Shown one piece after another: positions 44,310 through 57,215 of a stretch of DNA of 64,000 bases. The notes under the pieces are model-generated. The model was not told where the DNA came from and searched no databases. It saw only the letters and a program-made list of their open reading frames with translations. Source of the stretch: Flammulina velutipes (taxonomy: Eukaryota; Basidiomycota; Agaricomycetes; Agaricales; Physalacriaceae); the NCBI GenBank assembly GCA_011800155.1, contig CM022377.1:310001-374000 (forward strand), given 5' to 3'. Each line of letters starts with the position of its first letter. Position 1 is the first letter of the stretch. The position numbers were made by a program, and so were the translations under genes.

Positions 44310-47300
44310 TTACCGAGGAAGTCTGTCTACCATCGTGGATAATATACTTCGGAGCACCGCAGGAATGTCGCTAGTATTCTGTACCGTAAATCCTTGTCCC
44401 GGCAGCCTCTTCGTTATCCTATAGCCGGGTGACGCGTCAGCTAATGCTGTTAGGCTTATGCGAGCAACTTACCAAGATGCCTCTGCGCCTTCGCCAATAC
44501 AAATCAGCGCGCTGTTGACTTTGGGATTAGTCTTCATAGCCCTCATAACCATCTCAGGCGTTATATTGTACCGCCCAAAGTTTGCATCGGTGATGGTTAT
44601 AACAAACCAATCGTCTAAAGTTCAAGCGATGAGTGTCATGGTGAATTTAAGGAAGGGTAGATAAACACACCTGCGTCGAACTTGGCTACTTGTTGAACCC
44701 CTTTCTCGATCGCTTCGACCGTATAGTCACCCGCAAATGCATACTGCGGAACCATATCCATCTTCTCGATGACTTTCCATCTATCCTTGATACTTGTTGG
44801 ATATTTCTCGGCTTCGACCAAAGGAATTTCGGGTCCGTCACCGGACTACCTTATGTTCAGCAACAGATCCTCTTGCGGACGCTACACTCACATGGCCATA
44901 CATCTGTGATGCGCTGATGAGTACAAGTCACACAACGTCATTGAAATGAAGAACGTACATCCCATACGTATTTGTCCTTCCTCGACAAACGATCAAAGGT
45001 CTCCATGAGCATCGCAGCTAGGGCAAAGAATCAGTGCAAGACATAAGAAACGGCACATCGCGTACCAGTCTCCTTGCTTCTAGCCAGTCGTCCATCATAC
45101 TGGAATCGATACCTGCCTCAAAGATTCAAACAGCTCGGAGCAGGAAAGATCATCCAACTCACATCGACGCACTCAAGTCAAAGATGAAACGTATCCGCTT
45201 GGGCCTATGGATTTCATAAGTATACTTCCCCACAGAAGAACATCACAACCGACTTGATTTGCGGCCGTCCGAGTTCGGGCTTTTCCATACCCCTTCGTTT
45301 GTAAACAGTTGGCTCTCCAGTGAGACCTTCCGTCAGACGCGAGTCGTCCAGTTCGCCATCAGCCTGACGCTTGATCCAGACACGCTCCTCTTCCTTCGCA
45401 GCAAGATCTGAATGTATTCAGTCACATTCGGACTCATGTAGGAATCACATACTTTCGAGCAGGTCATGCAAGGATAACATATGTGCCTGCGTAGCGTTGA
45501 GTAGGTTTGCATACATCGTTGCATCGATGGCGCTCATGTCGAGCTCTTTGAGGCGTCGAGCGAGCTCATCCTTCGCCATCTGTCTTGCGCGTTCTTTGAC
45601 GTGTTCCGGTACATTGTCTTTCAACGCGTCTGGCACCTAAATATCACTTTAGTATGAGCCATAGGTACAGTCGAAACGAAAGTTCCAACTGGCCTGCTTG
45701 ATGTCCCCGCCTTTCCACAGCCTCTTGTAGCCCCCAATACCGCCCATGCCTGCAGTGTCACGGCCACCAGTCTGAATAGAACTTGTCAACCACAAACGTA
45801 ATCCAAAGTAGATATTGACGTACACCTCCAGCGTACGTGTTGCCACCAGAGTGCTCCTTGTCATCGTGTTTACCCTCCTTCGGTCCGCTCAGATTGGTTT
45901 CCTTCGGCTCAAATTGCACATCCTGGATCTTCTGGGTAGCCTCCCTCGCGCCTTCGAGTCCTAGACGAGGTACATCTAGCCCATGCTTGAGCAGAACTTC
46001 TTCCAGTTTATCGATGGTCTCGGGTTTGTAGATGTCAAAGTCGAACACATTCCTGAGGGCGTCGCCTAGTGAATCCGAAGGATACGTTTGCATGTGTCGG
46101 ACAAGGTTGATAAGCTCTGTATGGAGACACAATGAGTTATCCAAGTCTAAAAACTCTATAAACAGCCTCACCTCGAAGAGAGTATGGATAGTTCAGTGAC
46201 CCATTCTCGTAACCTACTCGTAGATCATGGAACGCTCCTACGAGACGCAGAATCAGGTCTGGATCGAGCTCAGGCGCAAGCTGCTCCAATAGCTTTCTCT
46301 CAGAAGCCTGATCCGGGTTTGGCACTGAATGAGCACTAAAGTTCTCTCCTAGGACTTGCAAGAAATGATTTCCGAGGAATGCTGATCAATAATAGTGTTA
46401 GTTTCAGTGCATAAACGAGATGTGAGGAACACGTACGATAACCAGGTCGGTTTGCGAGTAAGATGAGTCTGAACTTGGGATGAACCACAATATCTCCCTC
46501 CCTCTCCTTGGTGAGGCAGACCCTCCTTCCATCAGACAGTGTCATCTCGCTTTGCCCCGCCAGACTCCTGAATATGGCTACGACGTGTTCAGGTGCTTTG
46601 TCCGCTTCGTCGATGATAATGGCCCGGCCATACGTGATCGCGCGGAGAAGAGGAGAGTCCGTGTACTTCAAAACGCCTCCTTCGAGTGAAGTCGTGAACA
46701 TTAACTGATTGACGGTCGTGTCCCGATGTAGCTGGATGTACTCCCGTGGTCGACGAAGGAGCTATGTGCCATTGTGAGTGTAATTCGTTTGTGATATTGA
46801 AGGTATGCGCACTTGACATAGACTAAGCAGATTGTCAGCATCAAGAGACGGGTTCAAACTATGAATAAGACTTACCGATCCACAATCTTGTTCTTACCCA
46901 CACCCTACAGGCATATCAGTTGTCATTCCAAAGCGAAACAACAGGGAACTTACCTGATTCCCCAACAAGACCAGATGCTCGCCCAACAGCTCCATATCCA
47001 CTGCAAGATCCCGCATCAAACCAGTCTGTAAGCTATTCTCGTAGAAGTGATCCATGTGCGGAATCAACGTTGAGACGCCCTCAGGATCTCCGGATGCGTC
47101 AAAGAGGGGAACGGACACGGGGATGCTCTCGATACCACCAAAGGTCGCGGGAGGAAAGTGTAGAGTATCAGCGTCGATAGTAGCATTGCTATGAAACTAA
47201 ATGATGATGCTTTGTCAATGGCTTGGACGATGAGACAATGAAGAGCGACGAACCTTCTCAGGCGACTTGTTTACGCCAACTTGAATCAACAGTGCATCGA

Positions 47301-49615
47301 GGTTCATACGCTCCGTAGTGGGAAGGAACTCAGAAAGCAAGGTGCGGCAAAGAATGGCGTGAAGTTCGCTCTCGTCCGGGTGCAAAGTCAACCGCTTCGC
47401 TATGCGTACCAGTGTCCTTGTCCCAAGTTTTCTGTTCTTTTGCACGTTTTCCACGGAAACTGTAGCTCTGTAGTCGTGGGCGAACGCCAGTAGGAGATCG
47501 ACGATTCGAGATGGACACCCGGTGGCAGCCAACACGCTGCGTTCTTCCGCGTCGCTCATCGGTTGACTGGGTATAGGAAAGAACATATTGGCGTGCTCGT
47601 CAGAAAGCCAGTCTTTCAGTGCCATTGATTTGGAAGCGGTACTGATGATGCGGAATGAGCTATGTGCGACCGATAATTGTCCTTCGCCAATCTGTTGGTG
47701 GATTGTAAGTTTTGGTAGGAACCAGAGAGACCGCATGCACTGACCTCCTCAGGAGAGGCATCAGCAACCATCCTCTTGCCTTCCCATAGTTCAATCTCTC
47801 TGTCTTGAATAATTCTGGAGAGGGAGCCACCCGTTGAGCCAATGACATCTAATCCTGAAAGGTGTGCCAGCCTTCCTTGCCATGCCGCTTGGATTAACGG
47901 ACTAGATGACATGAACAATGGGTAATTTGGAGCTAGGTCAGACTTACCTTGGCTCCCAACTCGTTGCTCCTCCATTCATGACCCTCCTCCGCATCATGAG
48001 CTCCCGGCCTCCCAGCTCTTTGTACATGTGGACCACTTCAGTCTCATACCCTAAGATCTTGCCAAATATGTTGACCAACGTCGAAGTGGATGAGGATGCT
48101 GTTGAAGGTTGTACAGGTGGGATGAGAGAGATATCCCAGCCCAATGCATGAGCTTGCATGAACGAGGTGAGGAGGCCCACGAAGCGATCTGTGACTTGGA
48201 AGCCGGGATGGTCGGACAATGGGTATGAGAGGAATTCCTTGGGCCCAGCGGGTACGCTGTGCTTCACTGTATGTGACGGGCTTTGGAAAGTGACTTCTGC
48301 GAGGTTGATATCGGTTCTCTCGATTGAAACGAGGCGATATCCGAGTAATCCTGCGTCGTCAGCATCGAGGGTATTCGATATCGGTCCCAGTCCCATTTCT
48401 TCAGTTTGACGATTGAGGACAACCCAAGCTTGGGGCGGAGCATAAGCCAGAGATGGATGGATGGTCAAAAGTAGACGCGACAATTGTGATGGCGCAAAGA
48501 TGTCTGGTGTGGGGAAAAAAGATAAGAGCTTCTTCAATTTTGCCAGAGCTGTCTGAGGGAAGTGAGGGACTGTTGACTTGGAGATGGCTGCTAGAGCATT
48601 GCGGGATTCCGTGGAGTACTGAATGGCAATGATAAGCTCTCTGAGCTTGGTATACAAAGGCGAAGTGGGATCGTTCGAAGTTGAGCGACTGAGACTCATC
48701 ATGGAGCCGATGGGGTCTATGAAACGCGCCTGGAAACGGCTGCGAAATGGTGGGTCAAGAGGGTAGCCGGGGTAGGGTGGGACGGGGGCGGCGATGGCTA
48801 TTACTCGAAAGTTCTTGTGGGCGGGAATGAGATGGTCTTGAGGGCCATCTAATAGGGCATAACGATGCGGGTGTATGATATGTGTACCGTCGTCTAAATT
48901 CCTGGGCACATAGTGGTTAATTGCTTACTGTATTACGATAGGAAAGTGACCTACATTTCGCGATTCTCTAGTAGATTATTGAGCAGTGGCATTATTCCTC
49001 GCTCGGCCTTTTCGATACCCTCAAGGATCAAGAGTCTCCCATGTTTGGCGGCGTTGACCGCAGGACTGTCGACATAAACCAGATTGCCTCCCTCGCGAAT
49101 TTCTCTGCCCTAAACGAGGGATTAGAAGTCGATCGCGTCACTGGATGGAATGACATACCTGCTTTAACTCTGTCTCCCCCACATCCCTGTGCAGCGCAAT
49201 GTATTCATATTCAGAATTGATGATACTAAACAAGGTCAAGTTGGATTCTAAATTACTTTATACAGACATACCTAGCAAAGGTCAACGCAAGCCTTCGGGC
49301 GTAAGGACCCGGCTGCGAGACCAAGAACACATCCTGGCCAAGCAGATATTTTTGCAGAATGAAATGCAAATTGTCTACATTGACTGGGTCAGTGATGTCG
49401 AGCAGCTCTTTCGTCCTGGATAGACGGGACGGGGTCAAGGCCGAAGGGACATCGTAGGTGATATTTCCGAGCTTTAGAGTCCCGATAGAAGGCGTTGGGG
49501 ACGCTAATTCAGCCAGCAACTGTGCGAGGCGACGCGTAGGGCCCATAGTAAGGCGCGAGATGGAGGTGGAATGTAAGCTTGCTGCCCGGCGTAGAAGGGG
49601 CCGGGCATACCCCAT
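44310..49615 (-). CDS. VWA8: VWA8-type mitochondrial AAA+ / von Willebrand A protein
   Basis: The start is ATG 49615 (MGYARPLLRRAASLHSTSIS, an import-type presequence) and the stop is TAA 44312-44310. More than 20 short exons are implied. The first AAA unit has KYLLGQDVFLVSQPGP, with a P-loop lacking GKT. A later unit has LVLLGNQ joined across an intron to VGVGKNK-type sequence, and IIIDEADKAPEHVVAIFRSL (Walker B) with LSDGRRV. A Gly-rich linker (SGGNTYAGG, then TGGRDTAGMGGIGG) matches vertebrate VWA8. The C-terminal VWA domain has the MIDAS motif DLSAS at about 45165-45180. Human VWA8 is about 1,900 residues; here the conserved FDFD segment is followed almost directly by the Gly-rich linker, so the long intervening region is missing. 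The function is poorly known; the human protein is matrix-associated in mitochondria. Confidence 0.9.
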
Positions 49616-49712
49616 ACTAGCAGCGAGAAACCAATGTCAATGTCATGGTTAGGCGAAGGAGAGCGGCAATGGCAATCATCCGGCCCGAAATCACACTTGT
49701 CATTAAACCGCC

Positions 49713-50709
49713 ATGTCAAAAGGCAAACGAATCGCGCCGGAGCTGCAGTCTGAACTTGTCGAATACTCGTCTTTATTGCGCGCGTTGAAGACGAGAAACA
49801 CCCTCGATGTAACTACCCAGCTGCAGAAATATTACGAGGAGAATCCACACGACAGCAGCGATGACGACCGTGCTGCATCTGATTCTTCAAGCCTTTCTTC
49901 GTCTCCCATAGCTGGCCCAAGTAGCTCTAGCGGCTCCAAACGCAAAGCGTCCAACTCTCCATCCCATTCCCCTTCGCCCCAGAAAAAAGCCAGGCGTAGC
50001 AGAAAGATAGGCTGGACGAGATGGCCATTGGAACTCGAGGACGTCGAAAATCCACAGTGGACACTCGAAGACGAGATTGCTGCCATGATACCACAGCACA
50101 TAGAACGGACCTACGACGACGACGGCAACGAGGACGAAGCAGAATCCGCGAACTACCTCCCTCATCTCGTTCTCTCTTCGTCTCATTTCTTGCATACTAT
50201 CCTCGCTGTCATCGCGTCCTATACCCAGCCACGGGCAGACAGCCTACAGAATCGATATAATCCCATAGACTGGAAGTTTGTTCTCAACGTCATGGCTACA
50301 CAAAAAAATATAGACCCAACGTATGTCCATTCTTCCTTTCCATCCTACTGGCCTGAACAATGTCTAGTATTATAGAAAGAGCAGAAGAACGTCTACAAGC
50401 GACGTACAACCAGCCTATCAGTATGTCTCCGCATCTCCATTGACGATCTTTCTTACCAATTATGTAGATGTGACTGAACGCATGCAGCGCTCGGTGGATG
50501 CGCACAACTCCCTTCGCGCGTCCTTCAAAACTCTCGACTCCAGTCTGGACGGCCTCTTGTCCATTCCGAATTGTGACCCGCCTACTATCACCATCATCAG
50601 GAAAGCACAGACCGAAGGAGCTCCCGTCCCAGATGTGGCGGCAACCACCAACAGGCCATCTCGACGTATAACTCGTTCCAGAGCCAAAAGCAGGAAGAAT
50701 ACCCGCTGA
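49713..50709 (+). CDS. Unknown protein, probably nuclear
   Basis: Exons 49713-50320, 50368-50420 and 50468-50709 encode 300 residues. The N-terminus (KRIAPELQSELVEYSSLLRA) is helical. A Ser/Asp-rich, low-complexity stretch is followed by a clear basic nuclear signal (PQKKARRSRK). WTRWPLELEDVENPQWTLED and a hydrophobic helix (HFLHTILAVIASY) lead to IDWKFVLNVMATQKNIDP, the most ordered block. The C-terminus is a helical region (RMQRSVDAHNSLRASFKTLD) ending in RRITRSRAKSRKNTR. It is divergent from VWA8, with 97 bp between start codons. I recognise no domain; a chromatin or rDNA-transcription role would be a guess from composition only. Confidence 0.78.
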
Positions 50710-51394
50710 TAAAGCCTGATGCGCATTTCTTTATGTCGCAAGTCTTCGTCCTTGGATCTGGATACCAGCGCTACGATCGGGATTTGGTACATTATCTTCT
50801 TGCAACTTTTGATATCACTTTACTTACGCACAGCCCAGCTTAGCTTGGAGACATTTCTATACCTGCACTACTCCCGTATCAACTATAGTATAATCGGGCT
50901 ACTTATCAACCGTGTACAAGCCGGAGTCACCCCATGTCGCAAAGATCCTCGCTTCCCTCTTGGCGACCCAGCAGCACTTAGACAGGTGTACTTCCCGAAA
51001 ATGTACAACTGTTGTAGACTGGCGTCGTCGTTCATAGTCATACCCGGGATGGTGACGGTCATCACAGCTAGAAGCATTGCATTTCCAGATGTTTGTATCG
51101 ATGTATCAATGGATTTACTTAGCCCAAGAAACCCCGCGCCGCCGTTGTCGTTATTCCATGGCGATAGTGACCGTATAGTCAATACTGAATTCAGCTGTAT
51201 TCTTTTACTCATCCTGTACCCGCCTTCACATATATACCAAGTCTTCTTGCCATAAAAAATCGCGAACAAGTTGATTTATAGCTTCCAAAGCTAGTATAAT
51301 CCATTCCATAGACTGTACACAGAACTGTAATCAAGATTAAAGCGAAACATAAAGCAACTCCTCCTCCATCTATCCGATCCATCCACCCGCCAAT
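50710..51394. other. Convergent intergenic region with long open frames on both strands
   Basis: This is the shared 3' region of the unknown gene and NoxA. A 178-codon plus frame (50719-51255) begins 9 bp after the upstream stop, and a 128-codon minus frame (50883-51269) overlaps it. Neither has a convincing start context, domain or codon pattern, so I leave them uncalled. Confidence 0.45.
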
Positions 51395-53459
51395 CTAGAA
51401 ATTCTCCTTTCCGAAGAAGAACCTTGTCCCACTAGGGTCTGAATACTTGTTCGACATAACATGCAGCTGCTTCGACAGAACCGGCGGGCCACAGAAGAAC
51501 ACACCAACATCGGTCTCCGGGTGCTTCTCGGATATCGAGGTGAACACCCGATCCCAATTAGGTCGTCCGAAGTGAGTGGGGGCGCGAAGGGAGGTGATAG
51601 CGTCCTTCTCAGCACCGACGTCTTGGACCTATTCAAGACACGTCAGTGGGTGAAACTGGAAATGAAATGGGACACGCACAATGATGTTGTTCATATCATC
51701 CTCCTTGATCTTGGCAGTGAGGTAAATGTTGATCTCAATCCTGTTCTGCGTATCCTGTTCTTCGATGGCTTGGAGCAAGGAGCTGAACCACTCCGCGGTA
51801 CCATAGTCACGAATGACCCATGTGAAGTAGACCTGCGAACGGTTAGATCACGGTTTGACGAATGACAATTGGCATACCTTGGACAGTCTGGTAGGCTTCG
51901 CGTTTCCAAAGTTGTTCATCCTGTACCAAATAGACTTCAAGATCCTATGCATCAAGAGACATCAGTCAAAGCATTCATCAATCCAACGCCACAACTCACG
52001 AAGCGAACGGGGTGACACCAATACCAGCCCCAACAAGGAGGATAGTTTCGTACTTCAAGAAATCCTCAGATGCACTGCCGAATGGCCCATCGACCATGAC
52101 ACGGGGAAGAGTCCGGTTGATAGGCGGGTTCGTGTTGGTGCCAATGACCATACCCCCAGCAGGTGTCTTCTCCTTGTCCTTGCCGAAGTCACATCCGACA
52201 GCCTTGGCAAGCGCATTGGTAAAGTCACCACAGACACGGATGTGCACGGAGATGTAATCTTCCTCGGGGGCGCTGGTGAGGGTGAAAGGGTGCCACTGGA
52301 AGTAGGAAACCTCAGGGCAGGAAAGGAAGATGTATTGGCCGGCGCGAGTGGTCGTCTTTTCCTTCTTGATCTGGAGCTCCATGACGTTCGACGGGTGTTG
52401 GATGACCTTGGAGATGTAGGTAACGTGGCGCGAGCGGATTTCACGCAGGATGCGCTCCCCAATCCAGATGACACCGCCAATGAGCCAGTAGCGCTGCAGA
52501 AATTGATAAGACAACGTTACGGAAAGAAGTAGAAACGTACCCAGAACACACCGATGGTGTTGAAAGAGCAGTAGGGAGGCCTGTCAGGCTTGATCATGCA
52601 GAACATGCCGTGCAACTGCCAGTTGATGAAGAAGACGATGAAGAGGTGGTGGGTGTACCAGAAGCGCTCAAAGTTGGCGCGGCGCCGCTTTTCCATGGCA
52701 TACCACACCATCACACCGAGGGCTATGGTCATGATCCATCCTGTCAAACCCGGACCAGTGATGAAGTTCGCCAGAACGAATTCGGTCACCCGACGGCCCG
52801 TCGAGACGTCGGGAATGGCCAGCACCAATTTGGTGATGTTCACAATGTGGGCGAGAATGTGGACAATGGTCCAGACTACGATGGACCATGCGGTGGCTTT
52901 GTGAAGCAGGATGTTCTTGTCAAAGGGAATGATATCGTTGAGTGGTGATCGTCGAAGGAGTGAGACGAAATTTCGGCAGACGGGCAAAAGAATGAAGATA
53001 ACGTCGACGTGGAGGATGAGGGCGGCGGTACGAGCGATGGCTGCAGCAAAGTGAGAAAATTGGGGATTTGGAGTTAGTCGAGCACGTACGGAAAGTGAAG
53101 CCAAAGGTAGCACGGGCACCCTCTGAATTGTCCTTCATCTGGTAGTGGAAGACACCAAAGACGCCGACGAGGAGATGAAGGAAAATGAAGACCGCAAAGA
53201 ACATCTGGCGCCCGCCGTCGTTTATCATCCATATTTCATATTTCTCTTTCCAAGTCTTTGCCTCAAAGGGAACTTTGGCTGTGGACGAGGTAGTTGTTAA
53301 AGAGCGCTGGAGGCCTTGGAGCCGGCGCCGTTCAGTCTTGTTGCGCTGGAGATGAGTCGGCGTGTTTCCTCTGTTAAAGTCCAAATCTGGGTGCTGGTCG
53401 AGGGGAGGACCCTGCTGGCCTCTGTCTGCAAAGTCGAAGCCGGACGATCTGTTGGACAT
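51395..53459 (-). CDS. noxA: NADPH oxidase catalytic subunit, NoxA/Nox1 type
   Basis: The start is ATG 53459 and the stop is TAG 51397-51395. The N-terminus (MSNRSSGFDFADRG) is cytosolic and has no EF hand, which argues for NoxA rather than NoxC. The ferric-reductase membrane domain has LLHKATAWSIVVWTIVHILA and its heme histidines, and FWYTHHLFIVFFINWQLHG. The FAD site is WHPFTLTSAPEED, the NADPH site VGAGIGVTPFAS, and the end VFFCGPPVLSKQLH...FFFGKENF matches fungal Nox. The enzyme moves electrons from NADPH to oxygen outside the membrane, giving superoxide used in fungal fruiting-body development and hyphal signalling. Regulators NoxR, Rac and BemA are not in the window. Six or so exons give about 550 residues. 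Confidence 0.95.
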
Positions 53460-54340
53460 TGTGCTGTCGACGCCCTGCGCACTGCGATAGGAAAGGAAAG
53501 GAAAGTCGGTGACCGGCCTGGGTCAGAAAGACGTGCTGGACGTAGGAAGAAAGAAAGATAATGTAACCGTCTTTAGTGGACGTGCGAGACCAAGGGACGA
53601 AACTATGACAACGTGGTCTGATGCCTTCAAAAATCACTCAACGCTTGGTCTAGACTTCGTTGTCGATGCGATACACCGTGGTGTATTGTTGGTGATTGAC
53701 TCATATACCATTAGCATCCCTTTGTACACACCGATACTCTCGAAGATCCCCTCAGTATCTTCGCCCAATGATCATCAGATCTGCAACAATCCATTCAATT
53801 CTTTTGATAGATTGGAACAGTTTGAGCACACAAGGACAGCTCTCCTTGCTGAATGTACGGCTCGAATTATCCGACGGCGGACGACCCTGGTCTCCAGCCT
53901 GTACGGTCTAGAGCTCAAGCGCTGCGCAGTGCGCACGGACCGTTGACAATGACAACGTTCAATGGATGCGGCGCACGTCTAATTCGTGAGCGGGAAGTTG
54001 AAACATGAACGGGGCTGAGACAACCATAGTGTAACAGTTGGAGCACATCGCGTCCTACTAGCACACAGCAAACTGACAGATCCCAGATGCATATGAAAAA
54101 GAAGTTCATCCATTGTTCATCCAGCAGCAGTCCTCATCAGCTTCTGAACAAACCTAAAAACACGCACGTCACCAAGATCAGATGGATATGTAGAGGTCAA
54201 TTCTTCAATGAAGCCCGAACTTGGCCCGAGCACTACGCCACATACCACTGAGATCGAGTAGCCAGACGAACAGTGCCAACAATAAAACCCTGTGAAAATG
54301 TATTCTTCATTCTTCATCTATTTTTCAAGAACCCCGCAAT
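53460..54340. other. Intergenic, NoxA promoter side
   Basis: About 880 bp upstream of noxA and downstream of the DUR3-type gene. The plus frame 53509-53946 is unsupported by splice sites or composition, and no element was recognised. Confidence 0.5.
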
Positions 54341-56904
54341 CTAGTTCCCTCTACCTATAACCTGCTTCGTTATACGGAGCAGCGCATGCCTCGATTCAAT
54401 TACTGGAAGAATCACAACCAAGAATGTTGCGAGGAACAGCCATGCCTTCCAATACGCGTCAATACAATGAATAGTCAACCGAAATGAATAGAAACTCACA
54501 AACATGATCCCTACGACACCAGCAAAGAACTTCTCGGAGAAGATATACGGCGAACCGCCCAGTGGCACTGGGATAATCTATGCATCGTGAGCCGCGAGGA
54601 AAAGATTACGAAATGCCTAAACTGCTCACAAATGTGATGATCAACGCCAGAACGATGAAAATGATTCCATAGAGTTTGAACGTGTGTTGGAGAGCCCGAA
54701 GATCTAACCCATCCGCGTTGCGAAGGACCTCCCCGCCGTCCGACTCAGCGTCCGTGCCATTGGGCGAGTAAGGCTCCTTCTTGTCCAGATCCTGTTCCTT
54801 CACATCCTCGTTGCTTGTCGATATAGAACTCTCCTCATTCCCAGCGACCTTCATGTTTCTCGTCTTCTCCCAGTCGAAGTTCGCCGGACGCCAGAGCGAG
54901 AGACCAACAGACAACACCCCGCCCGAAATGATCGCAGCTGCGTTTCCAGCGAAGGAGACCCATTGGTCGCTTAGTGTCGTTACCGTTATCTCGCCGTATA
55001 ACCCTTTCGCGGTAGATAGCCAAACAACGAGTGCAATCGCCATTCCACCAATCGAGCCCGAGACGGCGCCAAGCGTTGATAAGTCTTTCCATCTGCAAAA
55101 GATTGTCAACTCAAGATCCACTATAACAGTTAGATTGAGAAACATACAGGAAAGTCAGAGCAATAGGGAATACTCCAGATGCTGTTGAGACTCCCAAGAA
55201 GTAGAATAACCATCCAAGAGACTGAGAGATGTCAGTAGACGATTCAGGATGAAAGGTTGATGCTCACAATTCCAACCGCGTAGAAGATCGAAGCCAATGC
55301 ACCAGAGAAAACCGCCCAAAACACGATGAACACCCTCGAAGCCGTCACAAGCTCTTTACCACTTGCGTTCGGCTTGAAATAGTGGCGATACACATCATAC
55401 GAGAGCAGCGTGGAGGTGGCGATCATCTCAGCACTCAACGCCTTCAAGAAGTGAGCTTTGGAAGCGGCCAAATCTCAACCAAGGTACTCACGGAAGTCAC
55501 ACTCAAAAACACTAGCAACAGCATGAGCACGGCACCAGCCTTACCGAGAAGATAGTTGACCGCCTCGACTGCAGCGAGGCCGGCACTGACATCGAATGCC
55601 GACAAAACCGGAAAGTCGGGGAATATGGTCAATGCTCGAGCAGTGAGCCCCAAGGAAGTACCACATGCGAATGGGATCGAGAACCAGGCAAAGCCACCTA
55701 GGAAGTAGGCGCGCGCAGTAGTAGATGGGTTAGATGCTATTGCGCGGGACCAGTATCCTTGAAGAAGACAGTAAATTTATATATCACCGAAATAAAGAAA
55801 AAATTCGAATACCTTGATCACAGGTAACGAGACCAAATCCAGTGATAATTGACTATGAAGGTAACATTAGATCGAACTGCAGATAAAATCTCAAAGATCG
55901 ACGACATACCTGAACAGCGAAAATTGCCCCAGGCCGCGATCGGAATGTGAGGTATGATCCATGATAATTTCCTTCAACAGGAGCTGATTCTGCGACCGTG
56001 GTTAGAAGCTGGACCAGCTTTTGCGGGCTCCCAATGACATCCGAGGCTGCGAATACGCTAAATCCAAGTCAGCCTCATAGTAAAAACATAGCAAAAGACG
56101 ACGACGAACGTGAAGGAGAAGGTGAGCAATATAGCCAGTAAGAAGAGAGTATGTGTCGCGTCGCTGATGAAGGTGGCTCGGAGGCCTCCCGTCGCGACGT
56201 AAATCGCTACACCGACAGGAATGAGGAAAAGGGCGGCGTAAGGATTCATCCCCGTCAGAGCAGTGACCACGGCTCCTCCGCCTAACAGTATGCATGCAGA
56301 GACAATGGAGTTGCAAACAATCCCACACCACAAAAACGAGAGATGGCCTGCGGTGCCGAACCGAACGTAAGCGACCTGAAGAAGCGTGTTATACAACGAA
56401 GTAGGCACTATCGGGGGATACGAACCTCCGGAAATGTGGTTGCTCGGTTGGCGTTCATTTTTACTTTGCTCGCTATGACAGAGAATACGGCAATTTGGAG
56501 TGTACCACCGACAGCATACCTGGAAAGTGTTAGACAAGGTATATGATGATCAACAAAAGCCAACGACTTACCACCAACCCCCGGATATCCCCATGTTGTA
56601 CGACTGTGTTGCACTCTGGAGCAATGTCAAACTCCAAGTCCCTTCAGAAAACACCATCAGTCCATCTGTATAGACGCGTTGTAATCTATAGTTACTCACA
56701 AGAACTGACGATTCCGGCGACGACGAGGCCAGTCTTTAAAGATCGACTCGCCGCACTAAACTCGGATGCTTCGTTTGGAGAAAACTCTGAAAACCTAAGC
56801 TGAATCCAACTGATAACGTTCATCATCAACGCGAAGAAGAGTCCGAGTCCTAAGACGACGGCGTAACCGACGCCTTGAGGCAGTGGGGGCGAGGCGGTAG
56901 ACAT
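54341..56904 (-). CDS. DUR3: Urea active transporter, DUR3 family (sodium/solute symporter fold)
   Basis: The start is ATG 56904 (MSTASPPLPQGVGYAVVLGL) and the stop is TAG at 54343. About ten exons encode some 700 residues. Landmarks of Dur3 appear in order: FSPNEASEFSAASRSLKTGL, WSLTLLQSATQSYNMGISGG, WWYAVGGTLQIAVFS, HLSFLWCGIVCNSIVSA, VATGGLRATFISDATHTLF, YWSRAIASNPSTTARAYFLG, LTARALTIFPDFP, ALSAEMIATSTLLSYDVYRH and SLGWLFYFLGV. Fourteen or fifteen membrane helices are expected. A hydrophilic loop rich in Ser/Asp/Glu (NEESSISTSNEDVKEQ) precedes the last helices. Dur3 imports urea, and in some fungi polyamines, with protons at the plasma membrane. Nitrogen regulation is likely from the family, not shown here. 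Confidence 0.93.
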
Positions 56905-56930
56905 GGGTGACGGGAGGTGTTCAACGATGG

Positions 56931-57215
56931 CTACGAGCTCCAGTCGAGTTGATAAGGAGCCACTTTATCGGCGCCATTATCACGTATGTGCGGATAAGGC
57001 GGATATAGTTTAAAGAGCGACAGCATCTCGTCCACCAGAGGTTGTAGAAATTGCGTGATAGGCGTGGTTTCTGACGAAGTAGAGTTCCACGAAGAAGGGG
57101 AAAAGGAGTCCGATAGCGCCTGGAAGTGTATAGCAGGGTTTCCGTTGGCTGTAATCCCGAAGCGCCCCGAAAAGACCTCCAGCACGCACTTGTTAATTAG
57201 TGTGGCGTCTTGCAT
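56931..57215 (-). CDS. Short open frame upstream of DUR3, uncertain
   Basis: The ATG at 57215 opens a 94-residue frame whose stop lies only 26 bp upstream of the DUR3 start. It reads MQDATLINKCVLEVFSGRFG, a Ser/Thr-rich middle, and LVDEMLSLFKLYPPYPH. The composition is plausible and it has no obvious intron. It could be a small gene, an upstream frame in the DUR3 leader, or chance. No homologue is recognised. Confidence 0.3.
   Translation of the reverse strand: MQDATLINKCVLEVFSGRFGITANGNPAIHFQALSDSFSPSSWNSTSSETTPITQFLQPLVDEMLSLFKLYPPYPHIRDNGADKVAPYQLDWSS

Noticed and set aside
50719..51255. 178-codon plus-strand open frame after the unknown gene at 49713-50709
   Set aside because: It begins 9 bp after the previous stop, overlaps a long frame on the other strand, shows no domain and has an amino-acid mix typical of random frames. 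It probably lies in 3' UTR.
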